Assembly: GCF_013367775.1 (NCBI RefSeq)
Contig: NZ_CP055157.1
Location: forward strand, 1,529,001 to 1,593,000
DNA from: Microbulbifer sp. YPW1
GTDB taxonomy: Bacteria; Pseudomonadota; Gammaproteobacteria; Pseudomonadales; Cellvibrionaceae
Direction of reading: 5' to 3'
DNA length: 64,000 nt
In this document: piece after piece, positions 33,563 to 42,688 of the stretch
Numbering within the stretch: the first letter of the stretch is position 1
How the letters are laid out: each line of letters begins with the position of its first letter
Translations under genes and position numbers: made by a program
The notes under the pieces: generated by a model
Told to the model about the DNA's origin: nothing
Databases searched by the model: none
What the model saw: only the letters and a program-made list of their open reading frames with translations

Positions 33563-36500
33563 TCAGTGCACCCAGTGGTGACGCTGCTGCTTTTCCTGAA
33601 TCGCTTCAGCGGTGGGCGTGGGCATGGCGCTCACCGGCAGGCGTTCATGGAAGAACGCCAGGCGCTCGTCTCCGTTCACTTCGTTCATGGTGGCTGCATC
33701 AAACACCTTGCCGTTGATCACGGTGTACTTCACCTGCTCGGACAGACGCAGGTTCTCCAGCGGGTTGCCATCCACCACGATGATATCCGCCAGTTTGCCG
33801 GCTTCCAGGCTGCCGATGTCTTTATCCATACCCAGGTAGCGAGCGCCGTCGATGGTGCCGGCGCGGAACGCCTCCCACGGGGTGAAACCCCCCTGCTCCA
33901 TCATCCACAGCTCCCAGTGGGCGCCGAGGCCTTCACGCTGGCCGTGGGCACCGATATGTACAGTGACGCCTTTTTCGCGCAGCTGTTTAGCGTGGTGGGC
34001 CACGTCCACATGGTTGTAGTGGTGGTCCGGCGCCGTGGGGCGACGGATGGAACGGGGGTTGACGATAAAGTCCGGGGTGTAGCGCGTCAGGCGCTCGTTC
34101 TTCCACACCTCGGTGCGGTCGTACCAGTAGTGCTCACCGGAGAGACCGCCATAAGCCACCACAAAGGTCGGGGTGTAGCCGACGCTGGTCTGGCCCCACA
34201 GCTGTTCCACGTCGGAGTAGATATTGGCGATGGGCAGAGAGTGTTCTACCCCGGTGTGGCCATCCACAATCATATTCATGTTGTGCTGGTACTTACCGCC
34301 GCCTTCCGGAACCACCATCAAGCCGAGCTTGCGACCCGCTTCCAGCACCTGCTGGCGCTGCTCGCGACGCGGCTGGTTGTAGCTCTTTACGGAGATCGCG
34401 CCCATTTCCTTGAGGCGGCCCACATGGAACTCGGCGTCTTCGAGGCTGTTGATCTTGGCCTTGTAGCCGGGGCCCTTGGCACCGTAAAGGATGGTGCCGG
34501 TGGAGAAGATGCGCGGGCCATCGATGATGCCGGCCTTCTGCATTTCCGCGGCGGAGAAGATCTCGCTGCTGTCGTTGGATGGGTCGTGAATGGTGGTCAC
34601 CCCGAACGCCAGGCTGGAATACAGGTTCCAGTTCTGCTGCGGGATGATTTCCTCGCGCCCCTGGGCGCCGTGGGCGTGAGCGTCAACGAGGCCCGGCAAT
34701 ACGGTCTTGCCGGTGACATCGATGCGCTGGGCGCCCGCGGGAATTTCCACCTCACCGGCGGAGCCCACTGCGACGATGCGGTTGCCGCGGAACAGCACCA
34801 CGCCGTTTTCGATGACTTCCTGCGCGGTTTCCGCATCGCGCATGGTCACCACGGTGCCCCCGGTCAGGGCTACCAGTTTGCCGCTGTTGGCGAATTGCTG
34901 TTTGAAACCGAGGTCGATACCCTCACTGACCGGCTCCGGCAGCTGTTCCGGCGCGCCGGCGACAAAATCAAATGCTTCCTTGAGTTTGCGCTCGTACAGC
35001 TTGGGGCCGTGGGACCAGCCCAGGGTCTGGCTGTCGGCGGACCAGTGCAGGTTCTCGCCCGCCTGCTTGGACACCTGGGTGACCTTCACCGCGCTGGCTT
35101 TGGGACCGATGGACTCGGATTTGCCGGTGTGCATAAACGGTGCGGCAAACGCCTTGAAGTCCTGGGTGAAGGCCACCCAGCGCCCGTCCGGGGACAGGCG
35201 GAATGAGGTGATCTCGGCGCCATGCAGGTGCTCGCGCTCGTCCTTGCCGCGGGTGTCGACGCTCTTGAACACCCGTTTGCCACCGTCGCCGTAGATGTAT
35301 TCGGAGAAATAGATGCGCTCGCCGTCGGCACCAAAATGCGGCTCGTAGCCGGATTTGGCGATGCGGCGCTGCCAGTCACCGCCTGCGTCCGCGAGGTAGA
35401 TGCCCGGCTCCAGGGAGTATTCCGGGCTCAGCAGGTAACCACCGGTAAAGCGACGGAAGGCCACGGTTTCGCCATCCGGGGAGAAGCTCGGCTCCACATA
35501 AAGCCCGGGTTCGCGGGTGATGGTCTTACCGCGACCGTTGCGTGCGGACACCACACGCACCTGACCGAGGTCTTCATCGTCCCAGGTTACATAGGTGATC
35601 TGCTTGCCGTCCCGGGACCAGCTGGGAAAGAACTCAAAGTGCTCATCCTGACGGGTCAATCGGCGACGTTCGCCGCTGTTTGCGTCCTGAACGTAAATCT
35701 TGCCCAAAGCCTGGAAGGCAATCTGTTTGCCGTCTGGTGACTTCTGTGCCCAGCGGATCATCTTCACGTCGAATGCATCCGGGGCTACGTCTACCGGAAA
35801 ACGCACCGCATCGGCGATTTTTTTCTCGGTCTTGATGTGTGCAACGATTTCCCGTGCGCCGCGCTCCAGGCTGCTGCCGTCCGCGTTGATACGCAGGAAT
35901 TTACCGCCGCTCCACACGATCAGGGATTTTCCGTCGGGCATCCAGTCGTATTGCACATAGTTGCCGTGGGAGCCGAACGTTTCCTGCAGGTCGCGCTCGA
36001 GACCGGAGTAGATCGGCTTTTCCAGACCGCTGGTGAGGTCTTTTACAAACAGGGAGGTCTGGTCGTCCTGACGGCGGATAAACGCCAGTTGCTCGCCGTC
36101 GGGGGACGGAACCGGGGCGATGGCGCCGCCGGGGCCGGAGATAAAGGTCTCTTCCTTGCCGTCCTCCAGGTCGTAGCGGTTGATGGCAAAGATCTGCTGG
36201 GTGGAGTTCTTGTTGTACTCCCACACGGTCCCCGGGGTGGTGTCGATGGCGTAATAGATGTAGCGGCCGTCCGCGGAGAACACCGCATCGGAGATATTCT
36301 TCTGTGCAATATCGCCGCCGAGGCGCGCCTTGATCTGGCGGCCTTCACCCCCGCCGTAGTGGTACATCCAGATTTCGCCGGCGGGGATACTGCGGCCGGA
36401 CATGAAGCCCTTGCGCGCCACCAGGTACTGGCCGTCGGGGCTGAAACTGGGGGCGTGTACCAGGTTTTCGCGCTCGGTGGTCAACTGGCGCAGGTTCTCG

Positions 36501-36892
36501 CCATTGCGGTCCATCAGCCAGATGTTGTCGGCGCCGTCGCGGTCGCTCACGAACACGATCGACTTGCCGTCGGGGCTGAAGCGCGGCTGGGTATTCCACG
36601 CGATTTCGCTGGTGATGGCCCTGGCTTCGCCGCCAGTTACCGGCATTTCGTAAATATCACCCAGCATATCGAAGATGATGGTTTTGCCATCGGGACTGAT
36701 ATCCAGGTTGCTCCAGGTGGTCTCGCGGGTATCCAGGGGAATGGATTTGAACTCGTAGGGTGGCTTGTTCACATCCCACTTGTCCGCCTCTTTTTTGGCG
36801 TCTTCCGCAACGGCGGCTAGGGGCAGGGTCAGGGCGAGACCCGCACCGCCGATCAGGCGCGCGAGTTTGCTGACCTTGGTCTTATCAATCAT
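33563..36892 (-). CDS. Secreted amidohydrolase with N-terminal TolB-like propeller
   Basis: The 1109-residue product has a signal peptide (about 1-29), about 600 residues of WD40-like PD40 repeats (many SPDGK... blocks such as FSPDGKSIVFVSDRDGADNIW), and a C-terminal amidohydrolase domain with GLVDAHAHG (metal-binding His 739 and 741), and late-domain motifs (ITTIHDPSND, LEAGKLADIIVVDGNPLENL). It is a fusion known in many marine bacteria and probably hydrolyses a periplasmic peptide or amide; the substrate is not evident. It is a single gene on the minus strand with GGGAG before its ATG. Confidence 0.85.
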   Translation of the reverse strand: MIDKTKVSKLARLIGGAGLALTLPLAAVAEDAKKEADKWDVNKPPYEFKSIPLDTRETTWSNLDISPDGKTIIFDMLGDIYEMPVTGGEARAITSEIAWNTQPRFSPDGKSIVFVSDRDGADNIWLMDRNGENLRQLTTERENLVHAPSFSPDGQYLVARKGFMSGRSIPAGEIWMYHYGGGEGRQIKARLGGDIAQKNISDAVFSADGRYIYYAIDTTPGTVWEYNKNSTQQIFAINRYDLEDGKEETFISGPGGAIAPVPSPDGEQLAFIRRQDDQTSLFVKDLTSGLEKPIYSGLERDLQETFGSHGNYVQYDWMPDGKSLIVWSGGKFLRINADGSSLERGAREIVAHIKTEKKIADAVRFPVDVAPDAFDVKMIRWAQKSPDGKQIAFQALGKIYVQDANSGERRRLTRQDEHFEFFPSWSRDGKQITYVTWDDEDLGQVRVVSARNGRGKTITREPGLYVEPSFSPDGETVAFRRFTGGYLLSPEYSLEPGIYLADAGGDWQRRIAKSGYEPHFGADGERIYFSEYIYGDGGKRVFKSVDTRGKDEREHLHGAEITSFRLSPDGRWVAFTQDFKAFAAPFMHTGKSESIGPKASAVKVTQVSKQAGENLHWSADSQTLGWSHGPKLYERKLKEAFDFVAGAPEQLPEPVSEGIDLGFKQQFANSGKLVALTGGTVVTMRDAETAQEVIENGVVLFRGNRIVAVGSAGEVEIPAGAQRIDVTGKTVLPGLVDAHAHGAQGREEIIPQQNWNLYSSLAFGVTTIHDPSNDSSEIFSAAEMQKAGIIDGPRIFSTGTILYGAKGPGYKAKINSLEDAEFHVGRLKEMGAISVKSYNQPRREQRQQVLEAGRKLGLMVVPEGGGKYQHNMNMIVDGHTGVEHSLPIANIYSDVEQLWGQTSVGYTPTFVVAYGGLSGEHYWYDRTEVWKNERLTRYTPDFIVNPRSIRRPTAPDHHYNHVDVAHHAKQLREKGVTVHIGAHGQREGLGAHWELWMMEQGGFTPWEAFRAGTIDGARYLGMDKDIGSLEAGKLADIIVVDGNPLENLRLSEQVKYTVINGKVFDAATMNEVNGDERLAFFHERLPVSAMPTPTAEAIQEKQQRHHWVH

Positions 36893-37188
36893 GAGTGGCT
36901 CCCTGGTATGGGGTTATCGTTATGATGTTGCAGACGCTTGTGGCGACCGCAGTGTGTATCTTTCGAATCAAACTACCCGAAAGGCCGCAAAAGGCAACGA
37001 ATCTGCGCCGAATGGCGAAAACTTCGGGACTGGTGGGGAATCGGCGTACGGCGCAGTGTTGGGGGGTATCGGCACAGAATTTATCTCTGCCTTTCCGGGG
37101 GTAGACCCTGTGCGAGCCGCCGGAATAGACCGGCTAGACTGAGGGTTGAGGTGTTGCAATCGGGCACCCGTCAACTTCCGGTAAACCC

Positions 37189-37986
37189 ATGAGCCACGCA
37201 GATCACCATGACCGCCCCAAGACCGATAGCAAGATTCTGCAGGAGCAAATGGATGAGAGCCTGAAAGAGTACGGGCGCAGCAACCGCTCCCTGTTTCTGT
37301 CGTCGCTCGCCGCGGGTCTGGAAATCGGCTTCAGTTTCTTTCTGATCGCCGCGTTTTACAGTCATTTCCACGGTTCTGTTTCACCGGAACTGATGTACCT
37401 GCTGGTGGCGATGAGTTATCCGATCGGTTTTATCCTGGTGATTATCGGTCGCGCCGACTTGTTTACCGAGCACACCACCCTCGCGATTTTGCCCGTCTTC
37501 GACGGGCGCAAATCGGTACCTGAATTGTTGCGCGTATGGGGCATCATCTATAGCGGAAACCTGGCGGGTGCCGCACTGTTCAGTTTGCTGTTTGTACAGT
37601 TTGTGGGGATGACCGAACGCTTTGATGAATCCGTGTTTGCTTATTACAGCGGAAAGATGATGGCGGACTACGGTGGTGGCCAATTCATGGGGGCTATCTT
37701 CGCCGGATGGTTGATGGGGTTGCTCGGCTGGATGGTGGCCTCTTCTACCGAAACTATCAGTCGCATTGTCGCGGTAGCCCTGATTACCTTTGTGATCGGG
37801 CTCGGTGGTCTCGCGCATTGTATTGCGGGTGCGGTGGCGATGTTCTGCGCCTGGTTTGCCGAGGGTACCGATGTAGGGTTTGCGGATGTCGCTACCTTTC
37901 TTGCGATTGCCACCGTCGGCAACACCATTGGCGGGGCGATATTTGTCGGTCGGGTGAAATACAGCTATATCGCCAACCACAGATAG
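37189..37986 (+). CDS. Formate/nitrite transporter family protein (YfdC-like)
   Basis: The 265-residue product has a charged N terminus and about six membrane segments. The pattern GLEIGFSFFLIAAFY, FILVIIGRADLFTEHTTLAILP and GLGGLAHCIAGAVAMF fits FNT-family pentameric channels of the YfdC type. The permeant is not evident. The 296-base gap upstream holds no recognisable gene; the gene is followed by a convergent CDF transporter. Confidence 0.85.
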   Translation: MSHADHHDRPKTDSKILQEQMDESLKEYGRSNRSLFLSSLAAGLEIGFSFFLIAAFYSHFHGSVSPELMYLLVAMSYPIGFILVIIGRADLFTEHTTLAILPVFDGRKSVPELLRVWGIIYSGNLAGAALFSLLFVQFVGMTERFDESVFAYYSGKMMADYGGGQFMGAIFAGWLMGLLGWMVASSTETISRIVAVALITFVIGLGGLAHCIAGAVAMFCAWFAEGTDVGFADVATFLAIATVGNTIGGAIFVGRVKYSYIANHR

Positions 37987-38014
37987 CCCCGGGCATCGGG
38001 CTGCTGCAGCGGAT

Positions 38015-38908
38015 CTAGCCGATGTAAGATGCATCGGTGGTGAATACCACGTCGAACTCCTGTTCAGCAACGAACTCCGCCATGCGCTCGGTGAGCTGTT
38101 CCCGCCAGGCATCCGCCTGCTCGATACCGGCACTGCGGTGCCCCTCACCCAGTAAAATACGCGCGTGCAAATACACCGAGCGACCGATCTTGGTGATGCT
38201 GAGCGACCATTCCTCCCCCGGGATATCGTGCATGGCATCGCGAAACGCGCGCCGGATTTTTCGCTGTACGTCGATCGGCGGTGCTGCCAGCAGGACTTCC
38301 ATCAGGTTGCGGATCAGAATGCGCAGCGGAACCGGCAACATCACCATCACCATGATGATCACCATCCAAGAATCCACATATGGCAACTGGTCCCCCAGCG
38401 CTTCGCCAAACAGCCACACCAGGGTGAACGCGATAAGCACCACACCACTGAGCACGCCGTCCATCATCCAGGCAAACGCGTCTACTTCTATCAGCGTTGA
38501 GCCCGTGTGCCTGGCAATACGCCGCAGCACCAAAAAGACGGCGAGACAACCGCTACTGGCGATGGCGGCGTAAATCGTCGCTATTCCCGCATCCAGATTT
38601 CGCCCGTCCTGATACAGGGCGGCTATCGCCGAAGACAGTGCCATCACCATTACACCCAGTATCACCATGCTCTGGAGCACGTTGAAAGCGGGCTCAAAGC
38701 TGGCATAGCCGAACGGAAAGCGCCGGTCCGCACCGCGACGGATCAGTCGCGATACCACCAGCATCATCAGCGACATGACGAAGCTCACCAGTGAGAAAAC
38801 ACCGTCCAGAAAGATTGCTGTGGATCCGGTCCAGTGGGCGAAGCCGAAGCCCAGTGCCGCCATGAACAGACAGCCCACAATCGACAGCCATAAGCCGCGT
38901 GTTTCCAT
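38015..38908 (-). CDS. Divergent cation diffusion facilitator transporter
   Basis: The 297-residue product has about six membrane helices, then a cytoplasmic C-terminal domain. The RRFPFGYASFEPAFNVLQS block (about 62-80) and the overall layout fit CDF metal/proton antiporters. The usual HxxxD metal ligands of helices 2 and 5 are not present: helix 2 has D35 in LDGVFSL and helix 5 has D143 and D150 in DAFAWMMDG. This matches a recognised divergent CDF branch; the substrate cannot be predicted. It is divergent from glmU. Confidence 0.8.
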   Translation of the reverse strand: METRGLWLSIVGCLFMAALGFGFAHWTGSTAIFLDGVFSLVSFVMSLMMLVVSRLIRRGADRRFPFGYASFEPAFNVLQSMVILGVMVMALSSAIAALYQDGRNLDAGIATIYAAIASSGCLAVFLVLRRIARHTGSTLIEVDAFAWMMDGVLSGVVLIAFTLVWLFGEALGDQLPYVDSWMVIIMVMVMLPVPLRILIRNLMEVLLAAPPIDVQRKIRRAFRDAMHDIPGEEWSLSITKIGRSVYLHARILLGEGHRSAGIEQADAWREQLTERMAEFVAEQEFDVVFTTDASYIG

Positions 38909-39066
38909 CGTTTCAATATTCCCGTTGCTAAGTGTCGTAGAAATAGGATCAGCGAAATTCTAGATGCGTTTTACCTATGCAACACGGCCTGTACTTGTGG
39001 AGTCGGGGTGAAGTGGCCACAATTCGCAGCCATTCTTAGTAAACAGCTGTTCGACCAGGTATTTCT

Positions 39067-40428
39067 ATGGCCATCGATATCGTCATCCTCGCCGCCGGCA
39101 AAGGCACCCGTATGCGCTCTGACCTGCCCAAGGTGCTGCACCCCATTGGCGGTGTACCGATGCTGGGACGGGTGATTGATGCGGCAAAAGGACTCGGCGA
39201 TGTCGCGATCACCGTGGTCATCGGCCACGGTGCGGATCTGGTGCGCGAGCGATTTGCCGACAGCGGCGTGCAGTTTGTGGAGCAGACCGAGCAGCTGGGT
39301 ACCGGCCACGCGGTGGCCCAGGCGATTCCCAATTTCCGTCCGGGCAGCACGGTACTGGTGTTGTACGGCGATGTTCCTCTGGTGAAAACCGCAACCCTGC
39401 AGGACCTGCTAAAGGCCTCTGCGACTGGCCCTGCACTGCTGTCGGTGGTAATGGATGACCCCAGTGGCTATGGCCGCATCGTGCGCGACACCGTCAACGC
39501 GGTGCAGGCAATCGTGGAAGAAAAGGACGCCGATGACGCTACCCGCACCATCCGCGAAATCAACACCGGTATCCTCGCTGCCCCCGGCGACCTGCTCGCC
39601 CAGTGGCTGCCGGAACTCTCCAACGACAACGCCCAGGGCGAGTACTACCTGACCGACGTGGTAGCGCGCTCGGTAAGCGAGAATATTGCGGTTGCCGGCG
39701 TTATCGCCGAAGATCCCGACGAAGTTGCCGGCGTAAACAGCCGCGCCCAGCAGGCAGAGCTGGAACGTGCGCTGCAGCGGGAGCAGGCAGAGGCACTGAT
39801 GGCTGCCGGGGTGACGCTGCTGGATCCGGCGCGTATCGATATCCGCGGCCAGCTGGAATGCGACAGCGATGTAAGTATCGATATCAACTGTATTTTCGAG
39901 GGCCAGGTGAAGCTCGGCGCCGGTGTCAAAATCGGCCCCAACTGCCTGCTGAAGAACTGTGCACTGGCGGCGGGTACGGTGCTGGAAGCCAATTCGATTG
40001 TGGAAGACGCGGTAGTGGGTGAAGCCTGTACCGTGGGACCTTTCGCCCGTCTGCGCCCGGGTACCGAGCTCGCAGACGGTGCCAAGGTGGGGAACTTCGT
40101 TGAGACCAAGAAGGCGAAAATCGGTCTCGGCAGCAAGGTAAACCACCTCTCCTACATCGGCGATGCGGAGGTGGGTGAAGGCGTCAATATTGGTGCCGGC
40201 ACCATTACCTGCAACTACGACGGCGTAAATAAATCCAAGACCACCATCGGCGATGGCGCCTTTATCGGTTCCAACTCCGCCCTGGTCGCCCCGGTGGAAA
40301 TTGGCGCCGGGGCTACCATCGGTGCCGGTTCAACCATCACCCGTGAAGTGAGTGCTGACGAACTGGCTGTGGCCCGAGGTAAGCAGCGCAATATCAGTGG
40401 CTGGCAGCGGCCTACCAAGAAGTCTTGA
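39067..40428 (+). CDS. glmU: Bifunctional UDP-GlcNAc pyrophosphorylase / GlcN-1-P acetyltransferase
   Basis: The 453-residue product has the uridyltransferase motif [19 protein letters not shown] (7-25) and a C-terminal left-handed beta helix with hexapeptide repeats, including the [17 protein letters not shown] acetyltransferase motif. It makes UDP-GlcNAc for peptidoglycan and LPS. The pathway partner glmS lies 4.4 kb downstream, separated by a 2-oxoacid dehydrogenase operon and glmR. Confidence 0.98.
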   Translation: MAIDIVILAAGKGTRMRSDLPKVLHPIGGVPMLGRVIDAAKGLGDVAITVVIGHGADLVRERFADSGVQFVEQTEQLGTGHAVAQAIPNFRPGSTVLVLYGDVPLVKTATLQDLLKASATGPALLSVVMDDPSGYGRIVRDTVNAVQAIVEEKDADDATRTIREINTGILAAPGDLLAQWLPELSNDNAQGEYYLTDVVARSVSENIAVAGVIAEDPDEVAGVNSRAQQAELERALQREQAEALMAAGVTLLDPARIDIRGQLECDSDVSIDINCIFEGQVKLGAGVKIGPNCLLKNCALAAGTVLEANSIVEDAVVGEACTVGPFARLRPGTELADGAKVGNFVETKKAKIGLGSKVNHLSYIGDAEVGEGVNIGAGTITCNYDGVNKSKTTIGDGAFIGSNSALVAPVEIGAGATIGAGSTITREVSADELAVARGKQRNISGWQRPTKKS

Positions 40429-40567
40429 GTTCCTTGGCCTGGGTGCTTTGAAGCTATCTGGGTGGCGGTGGGGCACCGGAACTTTGACAAAACGGACCCC
40501 GTAACGTCCTGCCAGCAAAGAACCCCCAACTACACTAAAAGCATCGGAATCCAGGGAACCCAAGCCG

Positions 40568-41683
40568 ATGCTCAAACCTCGCCTGCAGCTCCAGGCTTCC
40601 TTCGATATCGCCCGCCTGCAATTTATCGACCGGCAGGGGCAGGCCACACAGCCACTGCCGGAATTCGCCACTCCCGACTGGCTGACCTACTGCCTGCGCC
40701 AGATGCAGCTCGCCCGTCTGGTGGACGATCGCGCGGTTAAGCTCCAGCGAACCGGTCGTCTCGGCACCTATCCCTCGTCCCTTGGTCAGGAAGCGATTGG
40801 CGTTGCCACTGCCAACGCCATGACGGCAGAGGACGTTTACTGTCCCTACTACCGGGAAACCGGTGCCTTCCTTGAACGCGGTGTGCTGATCGAGGAAATC
40901 CTCGCCAACTGGGGCGGCGACGAGCGCGGCCAGCATTTCACACACGTCCCCGGGGATCTCCCCATCTGTATACCCATCGCGACCCAGGCACTGCATGCGG
41001 CCGGCGTCGCATTTGCCCTGAAATATCGCCAGCAGACAAGGAATCAGCCGCTTCAGGTTGCCGTCGCCAGCTCCGGTGAGGGCGCCACCTCCAAGGGGGA
41101 TTTCTACGAGGCCATGAACCTTGCCGGCGCCTGGCAGCTGCCGGTGGTGTTTGTGGTCAACAACAACCAGTGGGCCATTTCCGTGCCCCGCGCCGCGCAG
41201 ACTGGCACCCAGACCATCGCCCAGAAAGCCGTGGCCGCTGGCATTCCGGCACTACAGGTGGACGGCAACGATGTTGCCGCTGTCGCCTGGGCGGTGCGGG
41301 ACGCTATCGCCCGGGCTCGTCAGGGCGAAGGCCCGGCGTTGATTGAGGCGATGAGTTACCGTCTGTGCGACCACACCACCGCCGATGACGCCAGTCGCTA
41401 TCGCAGCGCACAGGAACTGGAGGACGCCTGGCAGTGGGAGCCGATCAAGCGATTGGATACCTATTTGCGCGCCCAGGACCTGTGGAGCGATGCTAAACAG
41501 CAGGACCTGGATCGGGAGCTGGCGCAGATCATGGAGGCCGCGCTGGATCGCTGGGAAACCCGCGACCGGGAACCGGCCACAGCCATCTTCGACCACCTGT
41601 ATGCCCAGTTGCCGGCCGCGTTTTACGAGCAGTACGACCAGCTGCGCGACGAGCAGGTGCGAACTGCTAACCGGGGGAATTAG
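40568..41683 (+). CDS. 2-oxoacid dehydrogenase E1 component, alpha subunit
   Basis: The 371-residue product carries the thiamine diphosphate motif SGEGATSKGDFYEAMNLAGA...NNNQWAIS (about 177-210) and the helical partner-binding regions of E1alpha. It decarboxylates a 2-oxoacid with E1beta. The family includes pyruvate, acetoin and branched-chain enzymes; the GEG variant and the overall look favour the branched-chain/pyruvate group, but the substrate is unproven. It begins a three-gene operon; the stop is immediately followed by the E1beta ATG. Confidence 0.88.
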   Translation: MLKPRLQLQASFDIARLQFIDRQGQATQPLPEFATPDWLTYCLRQMQLARLVDDRAVKLQRTGRLGTYPSSLGQEAIGVATANAMTAEDVYCPYYRETGAFLERGVLIEEILANWGGDERGQHFTHVPGDLPICIPIATQALHAAGVAFALKYRQQTRNQPLQVAVASSGEGATSKGDFYEAMNLAGAWQLPVVFVVNNNQWAISVPRAAQTGTQTIAQKAVAAGIPALQVDGNDVAAVAWAVRDAIARARQGEGPALIEAMSYRLCDHTTADDASRYRSAQELEDAWQWEPIKRLDTYLRAQDLWSDAKQQDLDRELAQIMEAALDRWETRDREPATAIFDHLYAQLPAAFYEQYDQLRDEQVRTANRGN

Positions 41684-42688
41684 ATGGGAGAGGAAAGTAA
41701 GCCGATCACTCTGGTGGAGGCGGTCACCCTGGCGCTGGCCCACGAGCTGGAGCGGGACGGCGATGTTGTGGTGTTCGGTCAGGATATTGGTGCCAACGGT
41801 GGCGTATTCCGGGCAACGGACGGTTTACAGCACCGATTTGGAAGCGAGCGGGTGCTGGATACCCCGCTCGCGGAAACCATGATTGCCGGTATTGCCGTGG
41901 GCATGGCTACCCAGGGCCTCCGGCCGGTCGCCGAGTTCCAGTTTATGGGTTTTATCTACCCCGGCCTCGACCATATCCTCAATCACGCTGCGCGCATGCG
42001 CAACCGCACCCGCGGTCGCCTGTCCTGTCCTGTTGTGTATCGCGCGCCCTACGGCGGTGGTATCCACGCGCCGGAGCATCACTCCGAGAGCACCGAGGCC
42101 TTGTTTGCTCATATCCCCGGCTTGCGCGTTGTGGTGCCCTCCTCCCCGGCGCGGGCCTACGGATTGCTGCTGGCCGCGATACGCGATCCCGATCCGGTGC
42201 TGTTTCTCGAGCCCAAACGCATCTACCGCGCGGCGAAGCAACCAGTGCCGGACAACGGCGAGGCGCTGCCACTGGACTGCGCCTTTACCCTGCGCGAGGG
42301 CAGTGACCTCACCCTGATTGCCTGGGGCGCCAGTGTGCGGGAAACCCTCGCTGCTGCGGAGCAACTGTCCAGCGAGGGTATTGAGGCGGAGGTCATCGAC
42401 CCCGCTACCCTCAAGCCCCTGGATATTCACACCATCATCGACTCCCTGGAAAAGACGCACCGCTGTGTCGTGGTGCACGAGGCCGCGCGCTTCGGCGGGC
42501 TCGGCGCGGAGATCGCGGCGCAGGTTCAGGAATACGCCTTCGACCTGCTGGAGGCACCGGTCCAGCGGGTAACCGGCTACGACACCGTGATGCCCTATTA
42601 CCAGTTGGAAAACACTTACCTGCCCGGTGTAGAGCGAATTCTGGCCGGCGCTCGCGCCGCGCTGAACTATGCGCGGGAGGGAGAGTGA
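41684..42688 (+). CDS. 2-oxoacid dehydrogenase E1 component, beta subunit
   Basis: The 334-residue product has the E1beta pattern: VFGQDIGANGGVFRATDGL (about 26-44), the PVAEFQFMGFIYPGLDHI loop, PYGGGIHAPEHHSES and a C-terminal transketolase-like domain with EVIDPATLKPLD. It completes the heterotetrameric E1. It starts directly after the E1alpha stop, and its TGA overlaps the E2 ATG by one base. Confidence 0.9.
   Translation: MGEESKPITLVEAVTLALAHELERDGDVVVFGQDIGANGGVFRATDGLQHRFGSERVLDTPLAETMIAGIAVGMATQGLRPVAEFQFMGFIYPGLDHILNHAARMRNRTRGRLSCPVVYRAPYGGGIHAPEHHSESTEALFAHIPGLRVVVPSSPARAYGLLLAAIRDPDPVLFLEPKRIYRAAKQPVPDNGEALPLDCAFTLREGSDLTLIAWGASVRETLAAAEQLSSEGIEAEVIDPATLKPLDIHTIIDSLEKTHRCVVVHEAARFGGLGAEIAAQVQEYAFDLLEAPVQRVTGYDTVMPYYQLENTYLPGVERILAGARAALNYAREGE

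Noticed and set aside
34204..34219. parS-like sequence TGTTCCACGTCGGAGT
   Set aside because: Only one half of the palindrome matches; far from the origin cluster and inside a coding region.
33548..35206. 552-codon plus-strand frame opposite the amidohydrolase gene
   Set aside because: Shadow frame; composition and lack of motifs do not support a gene.
40484..40512. TTGACA upstream of the E1alpha gene as a promoter
   Set aside because: Perfect -35 but no acceptable -10 at the right spacing.
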